Source: a virus
IMG/VR virus record: IMGVR_UViG_3300045110_000289
Coordinates: 1-46,229 of that record
Direction: 5' to 3' (one strand)
DNA length: 46,229 bases
Both the position numbers and the translations under genes were made by a program. Within the stretch, counting starts at the first letter, position 1. Each line of letters starts with the position of its first letter. This document shows, piece by piece, positions 14,961 to 21,180 of the stretch. The notes below the pieces were generated by a model. It saw nothing but the letters and a program-made list of their open reading frames with translations, made no database searches and was not told where the DNA came from.

Positions 14961-15671
14961 TTACGCCACGTCGGCGAGGTCGGCCTGCCAGTCCCAGGGC
15001 TGAGACTTCGGCTTCGCTTCGTCGACGACGGCAATGGCTTGCGCGATCAGTCGGAACGCCGTGTAGTCGTGCGGGTCGCGGTAGGGGTGCGGGGTCGGCA
15101 GCGTGCCGGCCTTGGTGAGCCGGACGCTGTAGCGTTCGATGAACGGGTGCGCCGCGATGAACGCGAGGAGCCGGTCCTCGCCGAGCTCCTCCGCCCACTC
15201 GCGCGCCGCCATCACATAGGCGGCGGTCTGCAGATGCTTCGCCGCATCGCGCGGATCGCCCGTCGCGAAATCGAGGATCGCCGCGTGGCCGTCGACGGTG
15301 CCGAGCCAGTCGAACGTGCCGGCGAACCGCGGCCGCCGACTCGCGACGCGGTGTTCACAGAAGTGGGTCACGAAGCGCCCGCTGTCCATGAGCCGGATCC
15401 ACGACTGCAGGTAACCCGCGTAGGCCGGGAAATCCGCGCAGAACCCGGCGACGTCCAGGTCGTGCTCGTTGAAGTAGTGGATCGCCTGGTGGACCTTGGT
15501 GCCCCGCTGTTGCGCCGCCTCGAGGATCGACGGCGGGATCCCGTCGAAGTTGATCAGCCCGACCTTCCGCAAGATGGTCGTGACCGAGCGCACCGGCGTG
15601 CCGTCGAGCGTATAGACGTGCGGCAGCGCGTCGAAGGTGAGCGCGCCGCCGGCCACGGCCTCGAGCGCCAT
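14961..15671 (-). CDS. PD-(D/E)XK exonuclease-like protein (RecB/Cas4 type), catalytic lysine missing
   Basis: The 236-residue protein matches RecB-like phage exonucleases: GTKVHQAIHYFNEHD near the N-terminus, then FAGTFDWLGTVDG, an ILDFATG box (D134) and KHLQTAAYVMA (the QxxxY motif). In this family the box is normally D-x-K, and here Ala replaces the Lys (position 136). The enzyme may be inactive, or a neighbouring Lys may substitute. It follows RecT by 5 bp, so the pair would do single-strand annealing recombination. The start at 15671 was chosen because longer frames run through RecT. Confidence 0.7.
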   Translation of the reverse strand: MALEAVAGGALTFDALPHVYTLDGTPVRSVTTILRKVGLINFDGIPPSILEAAQQRGTKVHQAIHYFNEHDLDVAGFCADFPAYAGYLQSWIRLMDSGRFVTHFCEHRVASRRPRFAGTFDWLGTVDGHAAILDFATGDPRDAAKHLQTAAYVMAAREWAEELGEDRLLAFIAAHPFIERYSVRLTKAGTLPTPHPYRDPHDYTAFRLIAQAIAVVDEAKPKSQPWDWQADLADVA

Positions 15672-15676
15672 CGGGG

Positions 15677-16711
15677 TCAATCCGCGATCCGGAAGCTGAC
15701 GAGTTGCAGGTTGCCGTCCGCGGCGCGCGACACCACCAGGGTGACCTTGTTGGGTGTGTCGATGAACTTCTCGAGCTCGGCGGCATCCAACTGTTCGACC
15801 GTGTCGACCTTCGTGCCGTCGCCGAGCGTGATGGTGAAGCCGCCGAGGAACGCTTCGACCGCTTTGACGGCGGTCGGGCCATGGTTCAGGAGCTCCGCCG
15901 CCGGCGCCGGCGCACTCGGGGGAATCACCGCCGGACCCACCGACGCCGGCGTCTCGGACAGCCGACGCACCTCGCGCGCCGGTTCGAACTCCTGCGGAGG
16001 GAGGTCGATCACTTCCTCCGCCGTGCGGATACCGCGCAGCACATCGGGAAAGGCATCGTGGCCGGCGAAGCCGCGCGCCCGTAACTTGAGCATGCGGTCC
16101 GGGTATTCCTGCCACGGCCCCGCCTTCGTCCAGAGTCCGGCCCGTTTGGCTTTCGCGATCGAGAACGTGGCCGTGCGCGGCCGCTGGCTGTCCTTGCGCC
16201 AGAACGTGACGACGGCGGTCGTGTCGTCCTTCTGCAGGTCGGGCCCGAGGAGGAACTCCTTCCGCACGCCGTCGACCATGAAATATTCGTCGTGGTCGGC
16301 GTAGACGCCCGACGCCATGATCACGGCGAGGAACCCGTCGCCCCAGAGCGACGGACGGCCGTTGGTGACGAAGATCGAATGCAGCGCGGCCATCGGCGGC
16401 AAGCCGACTTCCATCCCGTATTGAATCGCCACGAGCACGTCGGACGGGCGGTTGCGGTAGTTCTTCGGCACGAGCTCGCTCGACGCGATGAACTGCGCCA
16501 GGCGCCAGCCCTCCTCGATGTTCGTCGGCGCGACGCCCATGCGCACCGAGGCCTTCTGCGGCGGCGCGCCGTTGGTGGCCGGTTTCGGCGCGAGCCCGAG
16601 CGCCTGCTCGGTGGCCGCGATCTCTTCCTTCGTCTGCGCCGGCGGCGTGGCGGGCTCCGCCTCGGCGACCGCGGTCGGCGTCGGTTGATCGGACGTGGTC
16701 GTTTTCGCCAT
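15677..16711 (-). CDS. recT: RecT-family single-strand annealing protein
   Basis: The 344-aa protein has the RecT/Bet-type core (about residues 75-250): IASSELVPKNYRNRPSDVLVAIQYG then GLPPMAALHSIFVTNGRPSLWGDG, and KAKRAGLWTKAGPWQEYPDRMLKLRARGF, which are typical of this annealing family. The Ala/Pro-rich N-terminus (about 60 aa) and C-terminus look disordered. It anneals complementary strands at recombination and works with the adjacent nuclease. The start is ATG at 16711, overlapping the zinc-site gene's stop. Confidence 0.85.
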   Translation of the reverse strand: MAKTTTSDQPTPTAVAEAEPATPPAQTKEEIAATEQALGLAPKPATNGAPPQKASVRMGVAPTNIEEGWRLAQFIASSELVPKNYRNRPSDVLVAIQYGMEVGLPPMAALHSIFVTNGRPSLWGDGFLAVIMASGVYADHDEYFMVDGVRKEFLLGPDLQKDDTTAVVTFWRKDSQRPRTATFSIAKAKRAGLWTKAGPWQEYPDRMLKLRARGFAGHDAFPDVLRGIRTAEEVIDLPPQEFEPAREVRRLSETPASVGPAVIPPSAPAPAAELLNHGPTAVKAVEAFLGGFTITLGDGTKVDTVEQLDAAELEKFIDTPNKVTLVVSRAADGNLQLVSFRIAD

Positions 16712-16971
16712 CAGAACGGTCCGCCTTTCCCAGTGGGGCCCGGCACCATCACGCCGCGCCCGTTCATCTCGTAGCCCATGCTCGCGAACAACGACGCCTC
16801 GTCCCGGGCTTCCTGCTGCAGCCACGCGGCACACCGCGGACAGCTCGGCTCTGTCGCGTGCTCCCGCTCGTGGATGAAGGCGCCGCAGGCCGCCATCTGG
16901 ACGGTGCCGCGGGCCGTGGTGAACGCCGGCAGATAGTGCGACGGCGGTGGTTTGCTAGACTGATCGAGCAT
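16711..16971 (-). CDS. Cys-pair protein upstream of RecT, 86 aa
   Basis: The protein has ACGAFIHEREH and CPRCAAWL, a possible C/H metal site, and ends in ASMGYEMNGRGVMVPG. Small zinc-site proteins of this kind are common in phage early regions. ATG at 16971 begins it. The 75 bp between this gene and the next (16972-17046) hold no gene I can support. Confidence 0.55.
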   Translation of the reverse strand: MLDQSSKPPPSHYLPAFTTARGTVQMAACGAFIHEREHATEPSCPRCAAWLQQEARDEASLFASMGYEMNGRGVMVPGPTGKGGPF

Positions 16972-17046
16972 GATGTGCGGCGTCCTTCGCGCCGCGGGTC
17001 GTGTCGAGGCCGTCGCCTGACCGCGGCGGCCTCCTCGTGTCGTGGA

Positions 17047-17310
17047 TCACGCGACGTCCGTCTGCGGCACGATGCGCAGCGGCTTCGGCCGGCGCAGATT
17101 CGCCAAGCTATTGGGATGGCCCGCCGCGCCGCCGCCCCGCCGGGGCGTGTCCTTCCGGACCTTCAACGCGCGATCGAGATCGGCCTTGTTGACCGTGCCG
17201 TTGGTCCGCTTCACGATCCCGTGGGCCTTGCGCCACGCATACCAGGCCTTGACCGTTTTGCAGCCGACGTAGGCGCGGGCCGCTTCAGAGTTGAACCAGG
17301 TTTCCTGCAT
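17047..17310 (-). CDS. Helix-turn-helix protein (MerR/excisionase-like)
   Basis: The 87-residue protein has a winged-helix-type opening, NSEAARAYVGCKTVKAWYAW (residues 7-26), then a short turn with KADLDRALK. It could be a Xis-type or regulator protein. A ribosome-binding sequence GAGG lies about five bases before the ATG at 17310. As the second gene of the lytic stream behind the Cro-like gene it may be an early regulator; this is inference. Confidence 0.6.
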   Translation of the reverse strand: MQETWFNSEAARAYVGCKTVKAWYAWRKAHGIVKRTNGTVNKADLDRALKVRKDTPRRGGGAAGHPNSLANLRRPKPLRIVPQTDVA

Positions 17311-17379
17311 GGCGCCTCGTCGCGGGTTATGTAAGGTTCGTGACAGACTGCATGGTTTTTTCGCGGTAGCGTTTCGCGC

Positions 17380-17601
17380 CTATGCGGCCGCGGTGGCGTT
17401 CGACGCCGGAAACAGGTCGGCCTCGGGCTTCCCTAGGACAACCGACAACCGCTCCCGCTCTTTCGGCGTCGCGTCGCGGCGCCCACGGACGATATGACTC
17501 AGCTGCGTTTCAGGGATCCCGGCGAGCTTCGCGATGCGCTTCTGTTTTTTGCGCGACTCGAAAATCGCGCTCTTCAACGCGACGTTGAACACTGGAGGCA
17601 T
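17380..17601 (-). CDS. Cro-like XRE-type repressor, first gene of the lytic operon
   Basis: The 73-aa protein (MPPVFNVALKSAIFESRK...) has an XRE helix-turn-helix at about residues 15-50 (KRIAKLAGIPETQLSHIVRGRRDATPKERERLSVVL) and no oligomerisation domain. It is the first gene of the long leftward stream, so a Cro-like role is likely. An ATG at 17613 is also in frame, but the -10 box of the promoter lies there, so the ATG at 17601 at the predicted transcription start is preferred. That makes the message leaderless. Confidence 0.75.
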   Translation of the reverse strand: MPPVFNVALKSAIFESRKKQKRIAKLAGIPETQLSHIVRGRRDATPKERERLSVVLGKPEADLFPASNATAAA

Positions 17602-17608
17602 GCCGACG

Positions 17609-17637
17609 AGCATAGGACCATCGTGCTAGCCTGTCAA
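17609..17637 (-). promoter_or_regulatory. Leftward lytic promoter with operator in its spacer
   Basis: On the minus strand, TTGACA (17637-17632) is followed by a 17-bp spacer and TATGCT (17614-17609). The -35 matches consensus fully and the spacing is optimal. The operator-like site at 17613-17628 fills the spacer, so a bound repressor would block polymerase. A start about 8 nt after the -10 falls on the ATG at 17601, giving a leaderless transcript. Confidence 0.8.
17613..17628 (-). promoter_or_regulatory. Operator-like site OA
   Basis: Read on the minus strand this is TAGCACGATGGTCCTA. It matches the site at 18399-18414 (TAGCACGACCGTCCTA) in 14 of 16 positions. Both are imperfect palindromes with half-sites TAGCAC and GTCCTA around a 4-bp centre. 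It lies inside the leftward promoter. Confidence 0.75.
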
Positions 17638-17645
17638 GCAATTTA

Positions 17646-17661
17646 TAGCACGATAGTTTTA
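17646..17661 (+). promoter_or_regulatory. Operator-like site OB
   Basis: TAGCACGATAGTTTTA shares TAGCACGAT and the GT and final TA of the shared pattern. Its first nine bases are also the perfect reverse complement of 17620-17628 in OA, a 9-bp inverted repeat. It lies between the two divergent starts. Confidence 0.65.
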
Positions 17662-17690
17662 CTCTCGAATCCTGACGTGCTAACCACGCG

Positions 17691-17706
17691 TAGCACAATC
17701 GTTTAC
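17691..17706 (+). promoter_or_regulatory. Operator-like site OC
   Basis: TAGCACAATCGTTTAC keeps TAGCAC and the GT at the second half-site. The preceding GTGCTA (17677-17682) is a further half-site in inverted orientation. The site covers the -35 position of the weak rightward promoter before the CI-like gene, as in a lambda-type OR region. Confidence 0.6.
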
Positions 17707-17718
17707 GACGATCTTTCG

Positions 17719-17724
17719 TATGAT
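17719..17724 (+). promoter_or_regulatory. Weak rightward (PRM-like) promoter, -10 box
   Basis: TATGAT is a good -10 box, with no recognisable -35 at the proper distance, where OC lies instead. The GTG start of the CI-like gene begins seven bases after it, so transcription from here would again give a leaderless message, as for lambda cI from PRM. A promoter with a weak -35 beside an operator is the usual setting for repressor activation. Confidence 0.55.
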
Positions 17725-17730
17725 GCCAAG

Positions 17731-18297
17731 GTGGAGAGCGTCGCGGCGGATTTCGGCGTGCGGTTGAAAGCCCTGCGGTTCAAGCTCGGGTTTTCGGAGC
17801 CGGCGGCCGTCGCCGTCAACGTCTACGGCCCAGCGAAGACCGCCCAGAAGGACCGCACGAAACTCGTCAACTACCTGCTGAGGATCGAGCGCGAAAACAT
17901 CAGCGTGGGGTTCAACTACTTGCCCCGGCTCGCGAAGGGGTTGAACTTCCCCACGGTCTCGGCGTTCGTCCAGGCGATCGAGCAAACGCCCCCGGTCGAT
18001 CCCGAGAAGAATGCCTTGCCAACGACCCCTTCGGAGAAGCACAATCCGCCTTTACACTTCGAGAAGGCGGCCGCTCATGATCGTGCCGATGCGCCCTCCC
18101 CCGTCGACTTTGCCAGCCTCGAACGCGTCAACTACGGCCTCGCCGAGCAAATGCACGTCTCGACCACGCAGATCATCGAAGCCATCAACGGCCTTGGCGA
18201 AAAACTGGCGGATCGCCTCTCGCCTCTTGCACCAGCTCGAAAAAAGCCGGCCAGTCGTCGCCGCGCTCCTGGTGAGCGGACTACAAAAACAGCTTGA
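17731..18297 (+). CDS. CI-like lysogeny repressor (divergent HTH)
   Basis: The 188-aa protein begins at GTG 17731 (VESVAADFGVRLKALRFKLGF) and has a divergent XRE-like helix-turn-helix in the N-terminal 80 residues, ending with LPRLAKGLNFPTVSAFV. The rest is Pro/Ala-rich with a helix (SLERVNYGLAEQMHV) and a basic tail. It lies opposite the Cro-like gene with operators between and faces the integrase, so a CI role fits. No peptidase (S24) domain is visible, so SOS cleavage is not obvious. An in-frame start at 17494 would overlap the Cro-like gene and was rejected. Confidence 0.65.
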   Translation: MESVAADFGVRLKALRFKLGFSEPAAVAVNVYGPAKTAQKDRTKLVNYLLRIERENISVGFNYLPRLAKGLNFPTVSAFVQAIEQTPPVDPEKNALPTTPSEKHNPPLHFEKAAAHDRADAPSPVDFASLERVNYGLAEQMHVSTTQIIEAINGLGEKLADRLSPLAPARKKPASRRRAPGERTTKTA

Positions 18298-18361
18298 GCG
18301 GGCGGTGGCCATGCCGCGCCCGGTCCTTCGCGTCGTGCCGCGCTCGTCACGTCGCCTCGCC

Positions 18362-18377
18362 TAGCACAGACGTCCGC
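18362..18377 (+). promoter_or_regulatory. Operator-like site OD
   Basis: TAGCACAGACGTCCGC keeps TAGCAC and GTCC of the 16-bp pattern. It lies 22 bp upstream of site OE, before the integrase-operon promoter. It is the weakest match in the second half-site. Confidence 0.5.
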
Positions 18378-18389
18378 GCAAGAAATAAC

Positions 18390-18418
18390 TTGACGATGTA
18401 GCACGACCGTCCTATCGT
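18390..18418 (+). promoter_or_regulatory. Rightward integrase-operon promoter with operator in its spacer
   Basis: TTGACG (18390-18395), a 17-bp spacer and TATCGT (18413-18418) form a promoter. The operator OE lies within the spacer, as in the leftward promoter. The GTG at 18426 is eight bases past the -10, at the expected transcription start, so this message would also be leaderless. Confidence 0.7.
18399..18414 (+). promoter_or_regulatory. Operator-like site OE
   Basis: TAGCACGACCGTCCTA is the best match to OA (14 of 16). Its position in the promoter spacer implies that the same repressor controls the integrase operon and the lytic operon. Confidence 0.75.
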
Positions 18419-18425
18419 GACGATC

Positions 18426-18704
18426 GTGCGTGGTTCCCCACCGACCGACTATCCCCGCGACGAGATCTGCCGGATGGCGGATGCCGCGATCGAACGGCAT
18501 GGCGGGCCGACGGTCGCGCGCGTCTACTTCAAATTCACCTGCGCGTCGTGCGGCGAGCGGTGCACATTCCTCGAGCCCAACGCGCTCTACGCGACCGGTG
18601 AATGCGACACCTGCGGGCACATCACGACGATCGAGAAGGCGGGGTTCTCTCTCCTGCTCTCGACCACCGGCGAGCCGTTGACGTCGCAGTTAGGCGAGAG
18701 CTGA
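18426..18704 (+). CDS. Zinc-ribbon protein, first gene of the integrase operon
   Basis: The 92-aa protein (from GTG 18426) has CASCGERC and CDTCGH, a C-x2-C zinc ribbon around residues 38-61, and LSTTGEPLTSQ at the end. GTG 18417 in the same frame would start inside the -10 box, so 18426 is preferred. It may be a regulator or an adaptor; no function is assigned. One base separates its stop from the next ATG. Confidence 0.6.
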   Translation: MRGSPPTDYPRDEICRMADAAIERHGGPTVARVYFKFTCASCGERCTFLEPNALYATGECDTCGHITTIEKAGFSLLLSTTGEPLTSQLGES

Positions 18705-18705
18705 G

Positions 18706-19137
18706 ATGGCCGACCTGCTCCCCACCCATCACTGTTTCGACGATGCGCTCGAATTCATCGCCGAGCGCGTCAAAGAATCGCCGTCGCTGGCGCACGACAC
18801 GGCGCTGATCCTCGTCCATGGCATCGCGCGGGCGACGAGCGGTCCGCACGTCGGCGAGCTCTACGCGCACGCCTGGTGCGAAGAGGAGGGCCATTGTTGG
18901 GACGCGGCGTTGCTCGATGGCCAGCGGATCTACTACAGCGTGGCGCGTGAGGAGCTCTACGCCGCCCGGCAGGTCGAGGACGTCACGCGCTACACCATCC
19001 AGCAGGCCTGCCTGCTCAATCTCGGCACGCGGCACTACGGGCCGTGGGTGCCGCGCTACCGATCGCTGTGCGGTGGTGTTCGCGTCATGGGCGCCATTCA
19101 GGCGGACGCCTCACACGCCACGATCATCCAGCGCTGA
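18706..19137 (+). CDS. Hypothetical protein between zinc-ribbon gene and integrase
   Basis: The 143-aa protein has LILVHGIARATSG near residue 35, HAWCEEEGHCWDAALLDGQRIYYSVAREELYAARQ in the middle, and LLNLGTRHYGPWVPRYR near the end. Many conserved-looking aromatics and Cys/His pairs suggest a compact domain, but I recognise no family. It is in an operon with integrase, whose ATG overlaps its stop (TGATG). Confidence 0.55.
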   Translation: MADLLPTHHCFDDALEFIAERVKESPSLAHDTALILVHGIARATSGPHVGELYAHAWCEEEGHCWDAALLDGQRIYYSVAREELYAARQVEDVTRYTIQQACLLNLGTRHYGPWVPRYRSLCGGVRVMGAIQADASHATIIQR

Positions 19138-20333
19138 TGGGCGTCTACCAACGCGCCGACTCACCCTACTGGTGGATGCACGTCGAAACCGCGCCGCCCG
19201 GGCACCGTAAGGTCTCGACAAAGGTCCGCATCGGATTCACGCCCACCGAGAAAAAAGCCAGCCTGGAGGAAGCCAAGGGCGTCTATCACGAGGCCGAGCT
19301 CGACGCCGGCAAGGTGCGCAACGGCCGTCCGGTCGAAACCGATCCGATCCCGTTCACGAGGTGGGCGGCCACCTACGAGGAGCAACTGCTGCCGAAGCGC
19401 CGCGGCGCGTATCGGGAACGCCAGATGCTCCCGCGCCTCGTCGCCGGCTTCGGCGACCTCGCGATCGACGCGCCCGCGCAGGAGTGGGTCGCCCGCGCGA
19501 CGACCTGGCGGGAGACACGCCTCCGCACCCCGACGACGGTGCAGCACTACGGCGGCAAGCACGGCAAGCCGCATACGTTCCCGCGTCCCAGTCCGCGCAC
19601 CGTCAATCGGGAAGTCGGCTTCCTCCAACAGATGCTCTCGGCCGCCGTCGACGCGAAGCAGATCGCGCAGTCGCCGCTCTGGGGCTTCGCGGACCTCGAG
19701 GCGACGCCGGTCAAACGCCGACTCACGCCGCACGACGAGGAGACGCGCCTCCTCGCGATGCTCGCGCCCGACGATCGCGCGATCTATCTGATTGCCCGCG
19801 ACGGCCTGGTGCGCCTCGGCGATTGTCTGGACGCGCGCCGGCCCGACGATGCCGGCACGACGCTCTACATTCCGCACACGAAGAACGGCGACCCCGTCAC
19901 GATCCCGATCACGTCGCGCCTGCGCGTGGCCCTCGATGCCGTGCCGGTCGATCCCGATCACCCCGAGTGGTTCTTTCCCCGGCGGCGCCGCGCCAAGACG
20001 GACCAGGCGCGCACGCGCGGCTACATCAAAGCGATCGCCCGGGCCTGCCGAGACGCCACGCCGCCGATCCCCTACGGCCGGAAAGCCGCCGGGGTAACGT
20101 TCCACTGGGGCACACGGTTGACCGGCGCGACGCGCATGATCCGCACCGGCGGCGACGGCGTGATCGCGGATGTGCAGAAGATCGGCGGGTGGAAGGACGT
20201 CAGCGTGCTGCTCGAGATTTACCAGCAGACCGTGACGGAGGACATGCAGCGGATCGCTGAACTCGCGAGCGGTCCGCCGGCGCCGAAGCCTGCGCCCGCA
20301 CCCGCTCCGCGCCGCCTCCGGCGGGTCAAATAG
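19137..20333 (+). CDS. int: Tyrosine recombinase (phage integrase)
   Basis: The 398-aa protein has an N-terminal SAM-like arm/core-binding region and a C-terminal catalytic domain. Catalytic residues seen are R226 (GLVRLGD), K249 (HTKNGD), H323, and Y362 (LLEIYQQT), with GGWKD before the Tyr. The usual H-x-x-R-H box reads HWGTR (H323, R327), so the second Arg is one place later than normal. It integrates DNA at the attP lying just after its stop. The ATG at 19137 overlaps the upstream gene's stop; a longer frame upstream was not used. Confidence 0.9.
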   Translation: MGVYQRADSPYWWMHVETAPPGHRKVSTKVRIGFTPTEKKASLEEAKGVYHEAELDAGKVRNGRPVETDPIPFTRWAATYEEQLLPKRRGAYRERQMLPRLVAGFGDLAIDAPAQEWVARATTWRETRLRTPTTVQHYGGKHGKPHTFPRPSPRTVNREVGFLQQMLSAAVDAKQIAQSPLWGFADLEATPVKRRLTPHDEETRLLAMLAPDDRAIYLIARDGLVRLGDCLDARRPDDAGTTLYIPHTKNGDPVTIPITSRLRVALDAVPVDPDHPEWFFPRRRRAKTDQARTRGYIKAIARACRDATPPIPYGRKAAGVTFHWGTRLTGATRMIRTGGDGVIADVQKIGGWKDVSVLLEIYQQTVTEDMQRIAELASGPPAPKPAPAPAPRRLRRVK

Positions 20334-20345
20334 GCCCGATCCGGA

Positions 20346-20362
20346 TTACGTGACGGTTACGC
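20346..20362 (+). repeat. 17-bp direct repeat, left copy (arm-type site)
   Basis: TTACGTGACGGTTACGC; the second copy at 20577-20593 differs at two positions. The spacing of the two about 230 bp apart around the core suggests P and P' arm sites for the integrase. Confidence 0.6.
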
Positions 20363-20413
20363 AGTTTCCAAAACCTCGAAAAACATTGAACAAAATCGCT
20401 GGCGTTCCGCGCC

Positions 20414-20458
20414 CTTTTAATGCGCGGGCCGCGGGTTCGATCCCCGCCCCGGTCACCA
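20414..20458 (+). other. attP core: 3' part of a tRNA-Lys(TTT) gene
   Basis: The bases read as the 3' part of a tRNA: anticodon loop CTTTTAA (20414-20420) with TTT anticodon, 3' anticodon stem TGCGC, variable loop, T-arm GCGGG-TTCGATC-CCCGC (20431-20447), acceptor CCCGGTC, discriminator A and CCA (20456-20458). No 5' half precedes it (the 5' neighbour GCGCC leaves a mismatch against TGCGC), so it is an attachment core and not a whole tRNA gene. Integration would restore the host gene. Confidence 0.85.
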
Positions 20459-20576
20459 CCAAAACACCCCGATAACCCAATGGTTGCGCCTACTTCGGGC
20501 ACATCGTGCATCTCAGCGGCTCTGTTCGATACCGAACGCTATTCCAGCTTTTTCGAGGCGTTTTAAGGGGGCCCGG

Positions 20577-20593
20577 TTACGTAATGGTTACGC
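20577..20593 (+). repeat. 17-bp direct repeat, right copy (arm-type site)
   Basis: TTACGTAATGGTTACGC; the second copy of the arm-type repeat seen at 20346-20362, placed on the far side of the attP core. Confidence 0.6.
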
Positions 20594-20700
20594 TGGATCG
20601 GCCGCCGATCCACGCCTCAGCTAACGCTCGCTCGCGCTCCCGCCGATTACTCGATCGTCCGCTGCCCTCGTCCACCCATCGGCTCGCTGAAAGCCCGGCC

Positions 20701-21171
20701 ATGAAGCTGCTCGCCGCCCTCCTCCTCGCCGTCTGCGTGTCTGCCTGCGGATCGCCCTCCCCGGTCGCGCCGGCGCCAGTCCTGCCGGTCGTGCCGACCG
20801 CGCCGGCGATCACCGCGCTGACCTACGCGATCAATCTGCCGTCGCCCGGGCTCGTGACCGCGTTGCAGCGCGCCTATCCCGATGGCCTCCGGCTCGACCC
20901 CTACACCGCGCAGCAGGATTACGACTACACCTGGGCGTATGGGTCACCGAACATCTACGTGGGGGAAACGGCGCCCACCTGTCCGATTGTCGGGGACGCG
21001 GTCGTCGTGGCGCCGTTGCGGGTCGCGATCATGGAACAGTTCACGGCTGGGGATTGGCCGAGCGTCGGGCTCGCGAAAAACACGACGTATGTCTGGGTCG
21101 GGCGGTTCACCTACGCGATCGCGCCGGAGATCACGCCGCGGCGCTGCCAGGAACCGGCGACCCACTTTTGA
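20701..21171 (+). CDS. Lipoprotein next to attP (possible lysogenic conversion or lysis gene)
   Basis: The 156-aa protein starts MKLLAALLLAVCVSACGSP, a signal peptide with a lipobox (VSAC) at Cys 16, so it should be lipidated and anchored in a membrane. A Pro-rich stretch follows, then a compact beta-type region (YTWAYGSPNIYVGETAPTC...). In an integrated prophage, it would sit beside the attachment site with the late genes, a usual place for conversion genes. A spanin-type role is also possible. Longer upstream starts were rejected because of the clear signal peptide. Confidence 0.7.
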   Translation: MKLLAALLLAVCVSACGSPSPVAPAPVLPVVPTAPAITALTYAINLPSPGLVTALQRAYPDGLRLDPYTAQQDYDYTWAYGSPNIYVGETAPTCPIVGDAVVVAPLRVAIMEQFTAGDWPSVGLAKNTTYVWVGRFTYAIAPEITPRRCQEPATHF

Positions 21172-21180
21172 GTCTGATCG

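Larger units (their letters stand above)
20334..20700. promoter_or_regulatory. attP region: integrase arm-type sites around a tRNA-derived core
   Basis: This 367-bp gap has no supportable gene. It holds the attP core (20414-20458), two 17-bp direct repeats that differ at two positions (20346-20362 and 20577-20593, pattern TTACGT-N4-GTTACGC), and an inverted pair CCTCGAAAAA (20374-20383) and TTTTTCGAGG (20549-20558). Flanking repeated sites of this kind are typical integrase arm-binding sites. Accessory factor sites such as IHF are not identified. Confidence 0.7.

Noticed and set aside
17341-17379. Terminator between the Cro-like and HTH genes
   Set aside because: A weak CGCG hairpin exists, but the homopolymer run is A on the minus strand, which is the wrong strand for a leftward terminator.
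17494-17730. Longer N-terminus for the CI-like repressor
   Set aside because: It would overlap the Cro-like gene and the operators; the leaderless GTG at 17731 agrees better with the -10 box.
20400-20460. Complete tRNA gene at the attP
   Set aside because: Only the 3' part is present; no D-arm or 5' acceptor strand precedes it.
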